64,000 nucleotides of DNA from Deltaproteobacteria bacterium (GTDB lineage Bacteria; Myxococcota_A; UBA9160; UBA6930), in NCBI GenBank assembly GCA_028817435.1, contig JAPPPQ010000023.1, forward strand, positions 246,836-310,835, in the 5' to 3' direction. The notes under the pieces were generated by a model. It was not told where the DNA came from and ran no database searches. It saw only the letters and a list, made by a program, of their open reading frames with translations. A program made the position numbers and the translations under genes. Below are positions 36,447-43,916 of this stretch, one piece after another (within the stretch, counting starts at the first letter, position 1; every line of letters starts with the position of its first letter).

Positions 36447-37367
36447 TCAGGCGCCAGGGGGGAAGGGGCCGGCCCGGCCCAGCAGGCCGGGGACGGGGCG
36501 TTGCAGCTGGGCTTCGAGCCAGTGTGTGGTTTCGAGCAGGCGCGGCAGGTCCACGCCGGTTTCCACGCCGGAGCGGCTGAGCAGGTAGGCGAGATCTTCG
36601 GTGGGGATGTTGCCGGTGGCGGAAGGAGCGAAGGGGCAGCCGCCGATGCCGCCGGCGCTGGCGTCCAGGACGCGCACGCCCGCCTGCCAGGCGGCCCATG
36701 CGTTGGCGAGTCCGGTGTTGCGCGTGTTGTGAAAGTGGCAGCGCAGGGGGGTGCCGCCCACCGCGTCTCGCACGGCTTTGACGCGCCGCGTTACCTCTGC
36801 CGGCACGGCCACGCCGATGGTGTCGGCCAGCGCAATCTCGGCGGGGCCGGCCTCTGCCGCGCGCTGCGCCAGCTCGACCAGCTGCGAAAGCGGCACCTCG
36901 CCCTCGTAGGGGCAGCCGAAAGAGGCGGCCAGCGTGAGCCCGCAGGGCACCTTCGCCTCTTGCGCGAGCCGGGCAATCTCGAACCAGGCGGCCAGCGAAT
37001 CCCCGGTGGAGACGCCCTGGTTCTTGCGGTTGAAGGTATCCGAGGCGACGATGACGAAGTTGAGCTCGTGCACGGCGGTGCGCAGTGCGCGCTCGACGCC
37101 GCGCGGGTTCAGCACCAGCCCCACATAGCGCGCGCCCCGGTCCTGGGGCAGCGATTCCAGCAGCGCCTCGGCGTCCGCCATTTGCGGCACGCGCTTCGGG
37201 TTTACGAAGCTCACCACCTCCATGCGCCGCAGGCCAGAGTCGAGCAGGCGCAGGATGAAATCGCGCTTGCGCGCGGTGTCGAAATGGACGCTCTCGTTCT
37301 GCAGGCCGTCGCGCGGCCCCACTTCCACAATCTCGGCGCGCGCGCCGGGCGCCTCTGCCATCGCCAT
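36447..37367 (-). CDS. Hydroxymethylglutaryl-CoA lyase-family enzyme
   Basis: A 306-residue TIM-barrel lyase of the HMGL/DRE-TIM group. It shows EVGPRDGLQNE (the metal and substrate loop, about 12-23), VSFVNPKRVPQMADAE, the metal-ligand segment CHFHNTRNTGLAN, and GGIGGCPFAPSATGN with the catalytic cysteine near the C-terminus. It would split a 3-hydroxy-3-methylacyl-CoA, classically into acetyl-CoA and acetoacetate. The ATG at 37367 follows AGGAGGC. Being transcribed with hyuA-hyuB and divergent from a CoA transferase suggests the real substrate may be a CoA thioester formed in this local pathway, such as a branched dicarboxylate, rather than HMG-CoA; this is inference. Confidence 0.92.
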   Translation of the reverse strand: MAMAEAPGARAEIVEVGPRDGLQNESVHFDTARKRDFILRLLDSGLRRMEVVSFVNPKRVPQMADAEALLESLPQDRGARYVGLVLNPRGVERALRTAVHELNFVIVASDTFNRKNQGVSTGDSLAAWFEIARLAQEAKVPCGLTLAASFGCPYEGEVPLSQLVELAQRAAEAGPAEIALADTIGVAVPAEVTRRVKAVRDAVGGTPLRCHFHNTRNTGLANAWAAWQAGVRVLDASAGGIGGCPFAPSATGNIPTEDLAYLLSRSGVETGVDLPRLLETTHWLEAQLQRPVPGLLGRAGPFPPGA

Positions 37368-37415
37368 GGGCCGCCTCCTGCTTTCGGGCCGCCAGTATAG
37401 CCCGGCGGCAGCGCC

Positions 37416-37429
37416 ATGTATACAAAAAT
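37416..37429 (-). promoter_or_regulatory. GTATAC operator in the divergent region, HMG-CoA lyase side
   Basis: ATGTATACAAAAAT lies about 50 bases ahead of the lyase start. Its core TGTATACAA is the same as in the TonB receptor promoter. On the minus strand TATACA could serve as the -10 element, so a bound repressor would block the lyase-hyuA-hyuB transcript. Confidence 0.5.
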
Positions 37430-37456
37430 CTGCAGGCAGGCCGAAAAAATCCACAA

Positions 37457-37489
37457 TTGGCGATTTTTTGGCATTCTCGTATACAATTT
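37457..37489 (+). promoter_or_regulatory. Promoter with embedded GTATAC operator for the CoA transferase
   Basis: TTGGCG (37457-37462), a 17-base spacer and TATACA (37480-37485) make a good sigma-70-type promoter. The operator TCGTATACAATTT (37477-37489) covers the -10 element. It is the second copy in this 152-base divergent region. The GntR/FCD regulator encoded 1.3 kb downstream is the obvious candidate ligand-responsive repressor. Confidence 0.55.
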
Positions 37490-37519
37490 GCGAGGGAAGT
37501 GCAGATATACTCCGCCCCT

Positions 37520-38740
37520 ATGGCAACCGACCAGACACCGGATTTCGCGCGCGGGCCGCTGGCCGACCTGCGGGTGGTGGAGATGGGCGTGCTGCTGGCG
37601 GGGCCTTTCTGCGGCCAACTGCTGGCAGATTTCGGCGCAGAGGTCATCAAGATCGAGCAGCCGGGCAGCGGCGATCCGATGCGCGAGTGGGGGCGCGAAA
37701 AGTCCCACGGCAAATCGCTGTGGTGGCCCGTGGTCGCGCGCAACAAGAAGTCCGTCACGCTGAACCTGCGCGAGGCCGAAGGGCAGGAACTGGCGCGGGC
37801 GCTGATTGCGCGCTCCGATGTGCTGGTGGAAAACTTCCGCCCCGGCACTTTGGAGCGCTGGGGCCTCGGGCCGGAAGCGCTGCACGCCGCCGATCCGCGT
37901 CTGGTGGTGGCGCGGGTCACCGGCTTTGGGCAAACCGGCCCCTATGCATCGCAGGCGGGCTACGGCGCCATTGGCGAGGCGATGGGCGGGCTGCGCTATG
38001 TGGTGGGCGATCCCGGCTCGCCGCCCAGCCGCATGGGAATCAGCATCGGCGATTCGCTGGCCGCCACCTACGCCGCGCTGGGGGTGCTGATGGCGCTGCA
38101 CCACCGCGGCGCCAGCGGGCGCGGGCAGGTGGTGGATTCCTCCATCTACGAAGCGGTGCTGGCGATGATGGAATCGCTGGTGCCCGAATATCAGGTGGGC
38201 GGCTATGTGCGCGAGCGCACCGGCGCCATTTTGCCGAATGTGGCGCCCTCCAATGTGTATCCCACGGCAGATGACGCCATGCTGCTGATTGCCGCAAACC
38301 AGGACACCGTGTTCCGGCGCTTGGCGCAGGCCATGCAGCGCCCCGAGCTGGCGGAAGATCCGCGCTACGCCACGCACTCTGCGCGGGGCGAACACCAGGG
38401 CGCGCTGGACCAGCTCATTGCCGATTGGACGCGCACCCAGCCGGCCGAGCCGCTGCGCGCCCTGCTCGTCGAGCACGGCGTGCCGGTGGGAAAAATCTAC
38501 CGCGCGCCGGAAATGCTCGACGATCCGCACTTCGCCGCGCGGCAATCCATCGTGCGCGTGCCGCATCCCCAGTGGGGAGAAATCGCCATGCAAAACGCCG
38601 CGCCAAAGCTCTCCGAAACGCCGGGGCGCGTGGTCAGCGCCGGCCCCGAACTGGGACAGCACAACGAAGAAGTCTATGGCGAACTGCTCGGGCTCAAGAG
38701 CGGGCAAATCGCCGATCTCGCCCAGCGCGGAATTATCTGA
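37520..38740 (+). CDS. CaiB/BaiF-family CoA transferase (class III)
   Basis: A 406-residue class III CoA transferase, moving CoA between carboxylic acids through a covalent aspartyl intermediate. Seen are LRVVEMGVLLAGPFCGQLLADFGAEVIKIE (17-46), NLREAEGQELARAL, DVLVENFRPGTLERWGLG, the catalytic aspartate in GISIGDSLAA (Asp178) and GRGQVVDSSIYEAVL. The start at 37520 sits just downstream of the operator-promoter; longer frames reach into the regulatory DNA. It is divergent from the HMG-CoA lyase-type gene and convergent with the GntR regulator. It probably activates an intermediate of the hydantoinase-linked pathway. Confidence 0.93.
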   Translation: MATDQTPDFARGPLADLRVVEMGVLLAGPFCGQLLADFGAEVIKIEQPGSGDPMREWGREKSHGKSLWWPVVARNKKSVTLNLREAEGQELARALIARSDVLVENFRPGTLERWGLGPEALHAADPRLVVARVTGFGQTGPYASQAGYGAIGEAMGGLRYVVGDPGSPPSRMGISIGDSLAATYAALGVLMALHHRGASGRGQVVDSSIYEAVLAMMESLVPEYQVGGYVRERTGAILPNVAPSNVYPTADDAMLLIAANQDTVFRRLAQAMQRPELAEDPRYATHSARGEHQGALDQLIADWTRTQPAEPLRALLVEHGVPVGKIYRAPEMLDDPHFAARQSIVRVPHPQWGEIAMQNAAPKLSETPGRVVSAGPELGQHNEEVYGELLGLKSGQIADLAQRGII

Positions 38741-38757
38741 ACCGCGCGCGGCCGCAC

Positions 38758-39414
38758 TCAGCCGCCCGGCTTGTCCCACGGCGCTTGCAGATAAATGTTG
38801 CGGGCGGCCAGAATGTGGGCGCGCATGACGGCGCTGGCCCAGCGCCGGTCCCGGGCGCGCAGGGCTGCGATCAATTCGTGGTGTTGGCTGCAGCTTCGCT
38901 GCAGGTCTGCGTCGTCAAAGCGCTCCAGGGTCTGCAACACCAGGGGCAGCTCCACCAGCCAAGAGACGGTCTCCTCCAGCCTGCGGCTGTGGGCCGCCGC
39001 CAGCACCATGCGGTGAAACTCGTTGTTCAGCACGGCAATGCGGCGGTGGTTGGCCTCGCTGCGCTGCTGCGCGGCCGCGTCTATCTCGTGGGCCAGCTCT
39101 TGCAGGCGCAGCAGCTCGGCTTCCGTGATCTTCTCCGAGGCCAGCTCTGCCGCATAGGCTTCGAGCAGAGAGCGCAGCACAAAGATCTGGTCCGCATCCT
39201 CCACCGACCACGCCGTGACAAATGCGCCCCGGTTGGGCACAAAGCGCACCAGTTGGTCATTGCGCAGCCGCCGCAGAGCTTCGCGCACCGGCGTGCGGCT
39301 CACGCCCAGCTCTTCGGCCAGCTCCTCTTCCTTGAGCCGCCGCCCCGAGGGGTAAGCGCCATTCTCAATGCGCGCGCGAATCGCCGCATACACCCGATCA
39401 GCGGCATTTGCCAT
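38758..39414 (-). CDS. GntR-family transcriptional regulator, FCD (FadR-like) subfamily
   Basis: A 218-residue regulator. The N-terminal winged helix (about 1-70) contains LAEELGVSRTPVREALRRL followed by NRGAFVTAWS. The all-helical C-terminal FCD domain has the conserved metal/ligand positions NEFHRMV, QHHELIAAL and MRAHI. FCD regulators usually repress a catabolic operon and let go when the substrate or its CoA ester binds. The start is the ATG at 39414, with only a weak ribosome site, five bases after the stop of the nuclease gene, so it may depend on translation from upstream. It converges on the CoA transferase gene; GTATACAA sites nearby are its likely operators. Confidence 0.92.
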   Translation of the reverse strand: MANAADRVYAAIRARIENGAYPSGRRLKEEELAEELGVSRTPVREALRRLRNDQLVRFVPNRGAFVTAWSVEDADQIFVLRSLLEAYAAELASEKITEAELLRLQELAHEIDAAAQQRSEANHRRIAVLNNEFHRMVLAAAHSRRLEETVSWLVELPLVLQTLERFDDADLQRSCSQHHELIAALRARDRRWASAVMRAHILAARNIYLQAPWDKPGG

Positions 39415-39419
39415 TTTAT

Positions 39420-41210
39420 CTACTCGATGATTTGCAGATCGTCTGGCGAATGCCCGAAGATTTTCAGCAGTTTCCGGCAGCGAGCCTCCAAGGCTTTTGC
39501 GCCTGCGTAGGAATTGACATAGAAAGGAGATCCAGGCACCTTGTGAGGCGAATTCAGGAGGTTGCTGTTGCGCGAAAGCCAAGACACTTGCTTTGCCATG
39601 TAGTCGAAGTCGTTTCCGTGCCGTTGATACATTATTGCGGCGACTCCGATGAGCAACTCCACCCACGATGTTACAGCCGTGCGCTGCCCCCAAAGCTCGA
39701 ATGCGCTAATGGATGCGGCAGATGCACGACCCATGTCGGCGGAGAAATTCCGCTGCGCCCTCGAATCGCGCTGAATAGGTTGCGTAATGGAATCACTTGA
39801 ATCAATTATCAAGTCGAGGGGGGAATACCCAAAAATATTCAGCAGCTGTCGGGCACGCCTCTCCAAGCCAGGCGCGCCTCCGTGGATATTGATGTAATAA
39901 GGAGAATTGGGTATCTGGCGCGGGGTGAGCATTCTCGAAGCGCTACGCGCAATCCAATTCACTTCATTTGTCACGCGGGCGAAATCGCTCCTATGGCGCC
40001 GATACACCATGACAGAAACCTCAAAGAGCAAGCTCGCCCAGGTTGTGACTTCGGTGCGTTGGTTCCATAGCGAAAATGCCCTGATAGGTTTCTTCGGTTG
40101 CCTACCGGGGGAGGAATACTGTTGCCGCACCGTCTCGTGGCGAACGGATGGCGCAACGGAGTCACTTGACTCAATTATCAAATCGCTTTTGGAGTAACCA
40201 AAAATTTCCAAGAGCCTTCGAGATCGATTAGCCAAGCCCGGCGCACCCTGATGCGTTTCGATGAAGTAAGGAGAATTGGGTATTGATCGCGGCGCGCGCA
40301 TATCGGAATCGCTGAGTTTTATCCACACAAACATATCGGCCGCACGGGAGAAATTTTCCCCATGCCGCTGATACAATTTTGAGGCCACGCCGAGGATCAA
40401 TTCTACCCAAGTCGACACTTCTGTTCGTTGGCCCCACAGCACAAATGCCTGAATGGAATTCGGCAGTTGTTTGACTGTGGAGACATATTGCTGTTCGCGC
40501 ATCTGATGTTGTTCTGCAGAGGTGCTCGCCATGGGTTCGGACGGAAAAACATCATGCTTCGAGATAAATTCGCGCACTTGGTGATTTGTCGGATTGTGGC
40601 CGATGCGTTGCCGCACCTCGTCTGCGATGAGATTGAGCAATATATCAGGCGGCTTGGCGAGCATCCCTTGCCAAACAGCGGGCAGCGCGTCTTGAATCTG
40701 TTCGCCGCGCCGTTTTACCTCCAATCGCTCTTCGGCGCTGCTCAGCGCTTTGCCCGACTCGACGGCGTTGCGCTCCAAAAAGAGCATCAATTCATCGCAA
40801 AGAGCACTCGGGGTGCTATCGGATAGCAGATCAATGCTGGCAAACCTGCTCTCCCGCGGCTTTCCCTTATCGGTGTATGGCAGATACAAGTCCCACCGAA
40901 ATCCGTTGGTCAAAGCTGCCAAGCGCGCGCCTTCGTGGTAGGCGTATTCGACCATTTGGCCAATTGCGCGATCCAAGTCGACGGCTGGCTTCTTACATTC
41001 AATGATTACAGGGTGGTTGCTGGTGGAAAGTCGGATATCCAGCTTGAACTTCGTCTTTCCGCGCCCGATCCACACCTCGGAATCCATATCGAAATTCAAC
41101 CATCCCAGAGCATTCAGGATGGGAAGCACTGCTCGCAGTTTCGTCGTCTCCTCGTTCCAGTCCACGGGAGCCAGCACGCGCAGCTTCTCAATGATGTCCG
41201 GGATTTTCAC
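39420..41210 (-). CDS. PD-(D/E)XK nuclease-domain protein with three tandem copies of an unknown domain
   Basis: A 596-residue protein. Residues 1-150 look like the HsdR-N/type I restriction nuclease fold: LDIRLSTSNHPVIIECKKP gives Asp58 and Glu71-x-Lys73, followed by AIGQMVEYAYHEGARLAALTNGFRWDLY. After a linker (150-250) come three homologous units of about 98 residues, at 253-351, 377-474 and 501-596, each with AFxLWxQRTxV, a tyrosine-arginine-histidine segment, IPNSPY and the IFGYSxxDLII end. Spacing is about 124 residues. The start is GTG behind AGGAGGA. Composition is clearly AT-richer than neighbours, so it was probably acquired. No methyltransferase or helicase accompanies it. I do not recognise the repeat unit; a defence role is inferred. 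Confidence 0.8.
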   Translation of the reverse strand: MKIPDIIEKLRVLAPVDWNEETTKLRAVLPILNALGWLNFDMDSEVWIGRGKTKFKLDIRLSTSNHPVIIECKKPAVDLDRAIGQMVEYAYHEGARLAALTNGFRWDLYLPYTDKGKPRESRFASIDLLSDSTPSALCDELMLFLERNAVESGKALSSAEERLEVKRRGEQIQDALPAVWQGMLAKPPDILLNLIADEVRQRIGHNPTNHQVREFISKHDVFPSEPMASTSAEQHQMREQQYVSTVKQLPNSIQAFVLWGQRTEVSTWVELILGVASKLYQRHGENFSRAADMFVWIKLSDSDMRAPRSIPNSPYFIETHQGAPGLANRSRRLLEIFGYSKSDLIIESSDSVAPSVRHETVRQQYSSPGRQPKKPIRAFSLWNQRTEVTTWASLLFEVSVMVYRRHRSDFARVTNEVNWIARSASRMLTPRQIPNSPYYINIHGGAPGLERRARQLLNIFGYSPLDLIIDSSDSITQPIQRDSRAQRNFSADMGRASAASISAFELWGQRTAVTSWVELLIGVAAIMYQRHGNDFDYMAKQVSWLSRNSNLLNSPHKVPGSPFYVNSYAGAKALEARCRKLLKIFGHSPDDLQIIE

Positions 41211-41320
41211 GGATTTCCTCCTGCGAGGGGGGACGATAGCCCACGCAAATTCGGGCCGCTACCCACCCCCCCACCCCAGCCGCGCGGCGGGGGCGGCGCA
41301 GGGGCTAGTATAGGGGGGCG

Positions 41321-43060
41321 ATGGGCGAGCATGTGTTCACGGAGTGGGTTTTGCTGGTGGCGCTGGCGGCGGCGGGGGCGGCGCTGTTTGAGCGGCTGCG
41401 GCTGCCCTCCATTGTGGGGTTTCTGTTTACGGGGGCGGCGGTGGGGCCGGGGGGCGCGGGGCTGATTGCGGACCCGGAAGCGGTGCAGCGCATTGCCGAG
41501 TTGGGCGTGGTGTTTCTGCTCTTTGAAATCGGGCTGGAATTGCCGATGGAGCGGCTGCACCGGCTGCTGCGCAGAGGTTTTGCCATCGGCGCGCTGCAGG
41601 TGGGCGGAACGCTCTGCGCGGTGGCGGCCTGCGGCATGGCGCTGGGGCTATCGGCCCGCGAAGCCTGGGTGGCGGGCGCGCTGGTCGCCATGTCCAGCAC
41701 GGCGCTGTGCATCCGCCTGCTGGGCGACCGCGGCGAACTCGATGCGCCCCACGGGCAAATCGCCCTGGGCGTGCTGCTGTTTCAAGATCTCTGCATTGTC
41801 CCGTTTTTGCTGGCGGTGCCGCTGCTGGCGGCGGGCGGGCCGCTGCAGCCGCTGCAACTGGCGCTGCAACTGGCGCGGGCCATCGGAGCGGTGGTGCTGT
41901 TTTTTGTGGTGGCGCGCTTTGCGGTGCCGCGCCTGCTCTCGCTGGCGGCGCGCGCGCGCTCCCGCGAGGTCTTCAGCCTGGCGGCGGTGCTGGTGGTAAT
42001 GGGCGGCGCTCTCGCCGTGGAGCCGCTGGGGCTATCCCTGGCGGTGGGCGCTTTTTTGGCGGGGCTGGCGGCGAGCGCAACGCCTTGGGGGCCGCAGCTT
42101 TTTGCCGAGGTGCAGCCGCTGCGCGGCGTGCTGCTCGGCGTCTTCTTCACCGCGGTTGGCATGCTGCTCGATGTGGGCGCGGCGGTGGAGCAAGCCGCGG
42201 GCATTGCGCTGTTTTTACTGGCGGCGGTGGTGCTGAAGGCGCTGCTGGCCGCGCTGTCGGTGCGCGCCGTGGTGCGCGATAGCGCGTCGCAGGCCGCCCG
42301 CGCCGGGCTGGTGCTGGCGCAGACCGGCGAGTTCTCTTTTGTCCTGGCCGCCGCGGCTTTCGAGGCGGAGATTTTGAGCGATGGGCTGCGGCAAATTTTC
42401 ATTGCGGGCTCGGTGCTGAGTCTGTTGCTGACGCCGCTGTTGCTGCGCGCCGCACCCGTGCTGTTGCGGCTCTTCGAGGGCAGAGATTTGCAGCGCGCCG
42501 CCGCGCCCCGCGCGGAAGAATCTGCGGCGCAAATTTCGCTGGTGGGCTTTGGACTCGCTTCGCGCAACATGGCGCGGGTTCTGGACGCCATCGGCGTTCC
42601 CTGGGCGGCCGTAGATGCGAATCCCAAAACGGTGGCGCAGGCCCGGGAGCGCGGCCGCCCCGTTTGGTATGGCGACGCCACGCGCCCAGGGTTGTTGCAG
42701 CGCATTGGCGCCACGCAGGCGCGGCTGGTGGTGGTGGCGCTCAGCGATCCCGTCGCCACGCGGCAGGCGGTGACGCTGCTGCGCCGCATTGCGCCCCGCG
42801 CGCAGATTCTCGCGCGCGCGCGCTATGTGCGCGATGTGGACGCGCTGCAGGAAGCCGGCGCGCTGTATGTGGTGGCGGAAGAGTTTGAGGGCGCCATTGC
42901 GCTGCTCGCGCCGGTGCTGCGCGAACTGAACATCGCCGAGGGCGCCATTGCGCGCTTTGCCGAGGCGTTGCGCGGCGAGGGCTACGCGCTGCTGCAAGCG
43001 CCGCCGGCGCTGGCGCTGGATCCCTGGCTGGCAGAGGTGCTGAGCGACGATGCGCCGTAA
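41321..43060 (+). CDS. CPA2-type cation:proton antiporter with RCK domain (Kef-like)
   Basis: A 579-residue membrane protein with about twelve hydrophobic segments in residues 1-395. They include FLLFEIGLELPMERL, the AMSSTALCIRLLGDRG segment and LLFQDLCIVPFLLAVPLL, where the aspartate of the QD pair is the usual ion-binding residue. A cytoplasmic TrkA-N/RCK nucleotide-binding domain follows (about 410-530: ISLVGFGLASRNMARVLDAIGVPWAAVD). Kef-type systems exchange K+ or Na+ for protons and are gated by nucleotides or glutathione adducts. GGGGGG lies directly before the ATG. It is flanked on both sides by nuclease-like genes reading the other way, and no ancillary KefF/KefG is seen. Confidence 0.93.
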   Translation: MGEHVFTEWVLLVALAAAGAALFERLRLPSIVGFLFTGAAVGPGGAGLIADPEAVQRIAELGVVFLLFEIGLELPMERLHRLLRRGFAIGALQVGGTLCAVAACGMALGLSAREAWVAGALVAMSSTALCIRLLGDRGELDAPHGQIALGVLLFQDLCIVPFLLAVPLLAAGGPLQPLQLALQLARAIGAVVLFFVVARFAVPRLLSLAARARSREVFSLAAVLVVMGGALAVEPLGLSLAVGAFLAGLAASATPWGPQLFAEVQPLRGVLLGVFFTAVGMLLDVGAAVEQAAGIALFLLAAVVLKALLAALSVRAVVRDSASQAARAGLVLAQTGEFSFVLAAAAFEAEILSDGLRQIFIAGSVLSLLLTPLLLRAAPVLLRLFEGRDLQRAAAPRAEESAAQISLVGFGLASRNMARVLDAIGVPWAAVDANPKTVAQARERGRPVWYGDATRPGLLQRIGATQARLVVVALSDPVATRQAVTLLRRIAPRAQILARARYVRDVDALQEAGALYVVAEEFEGAIALLAPVLRELNIAEGAIARFAEALRGEGYALLQAPPALALDPWLAEVLSDDAP

Positions 43061-43090
43061 CTCCGCTCCCCGCGCCACACCGTAGCGGCG

Positions 43091-43747
43091 TCACGGCCCC
43101 GCAACTTCGCGGTTCATCGCCCGAATCTCCACGAGCAGGTAGCGGAATTCGCCGGCGCGCGTGCCGCGGATCATCGAGTAGGGGTGCCAGTGCATGGTGT
43201 AGTGGCCGCACAAAAAAATCGGCGCTTCGCGCTGAAGCTTGGTGCCGGCGCTGGTGTGCGGCCCCCATTGCATTTTCCCGGAGATGTTTCGCCCGTGGTG
43301 CAGGCGAAACTCCCTGTCGTTGGTGGCGCGCCGCACCCGCGAGATTCTCCAGTAGAGCGGCTCGTTGCTGAGCGCCAGCATATACCCCGCCGCAACCCCG
43401 TGCCGCGTGAGCTTCTCCAGCCGCTCCATGTCCCGCAAAATATCGTAGCGCCGCATATCCTGCGCGCTCTGGTTGCTGAGCCGGTAGCACTCCCCGCCAA
43501 TGTTCGTTTTGAGTTCCCGCGTCAGGTATTTGAGTTCAATGGCCACTTTGCCCTGCGCCGTATCGGCCACAATGTCCACGCGCTCCTGTGCGCCGGGCAC
43601 AAAAATCCGCAAGGGCGCTTCAATCATGGGCCGCAGCCCGCAGCGTTCGCGCAGTATCCACCCCAGCCAGAACTGAAAATCTCTCTCGGAGTGAAAAATC
43701 GGGCGTTCCTGCGCCAGTGCCCGCATGGTGGCGGGCAGGTCGAGCAT
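43091..43747 (-). CDS. Small PD-(D/E)XK-like nuclease-fold protein, uncharacterised
   Basis: I do not recognise a named family. The 218-residue protein has a plausible PD-(D/E)XK core: ERVDIVADTAQGKVAIELKYL gives Asp58, then Glu71-x-Lys73. Upstream is the N-terminal helix FHSERDFQFWLGWILRE, often seen in such folds as the conserved acidic helix. The C-terminal half is rich in aromatic and basic residues (RNISGKMQWGPHTSAGT, CGHYTMHWHPYSM). The ATG at 43747 has a GGGGGAGAAC region upstream; the frame extends to 43849 without better starts. It stands alone between the antiporter and a CoA transferase. It could be an orphan restriction-type nuclease or a DNA-repair factor. Confidence 0.6.
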   Translation of the reverse strand: MLDLPATMRALAQERPIFHSERDFQFWLGWILRERCGLRPMIEAPLRIFVPGAQERVDIVADTAQGKVAIELKYLTRELKTNIGGECYRLSNQSAQDMRRYDILRDMERLEKLTRHGVAAGYMLALSNEPLYWRISRVRRATNDREFRLHHGRNISGKMQWGPHTSAGTKLQREAPIFLCGHYTMHWHPYSMIRGTRAGEFRYLLVEIRAMNREVAGP

Positions 43748-43838
43748 CGGTGCGCGGATCGTTCTCCCCCGGTGGCGGGTTGACACGGCGGCGCAGCGGC
43801 TCGGAAGTTCAGCAATCGCCAGGTCTTTGGAAGGCGCT

Positions 43839-43916
43839 ATGCTACACAAAATGATGCAGGGCCTGCTCTTTTTGCTGCCGGGCGCAGCCGTGCTGCTGCG
43901 GGTGGTGCTGTGCTAG
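43839..43916 (+). CDS. Possible small hydrophobic leader ORF (25 residues)
   Basis: ATG at 43839, eight bases after GGAAGG, opens a 25-codon frame encoding a hydrophobic peptide with core LLFLLPGAAVLLRVVL. Its stop overlaps the GTG start of the CoA-transferase gene (43910). It could be a leader translated to couple initiation of the downstream gene, or a tiny membrane peptide, or chance; only protein or ribosome data could tell. Confidence 0.25.
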   Translation: MLHKMMQGLLFLLPGAAVLLRVVLC

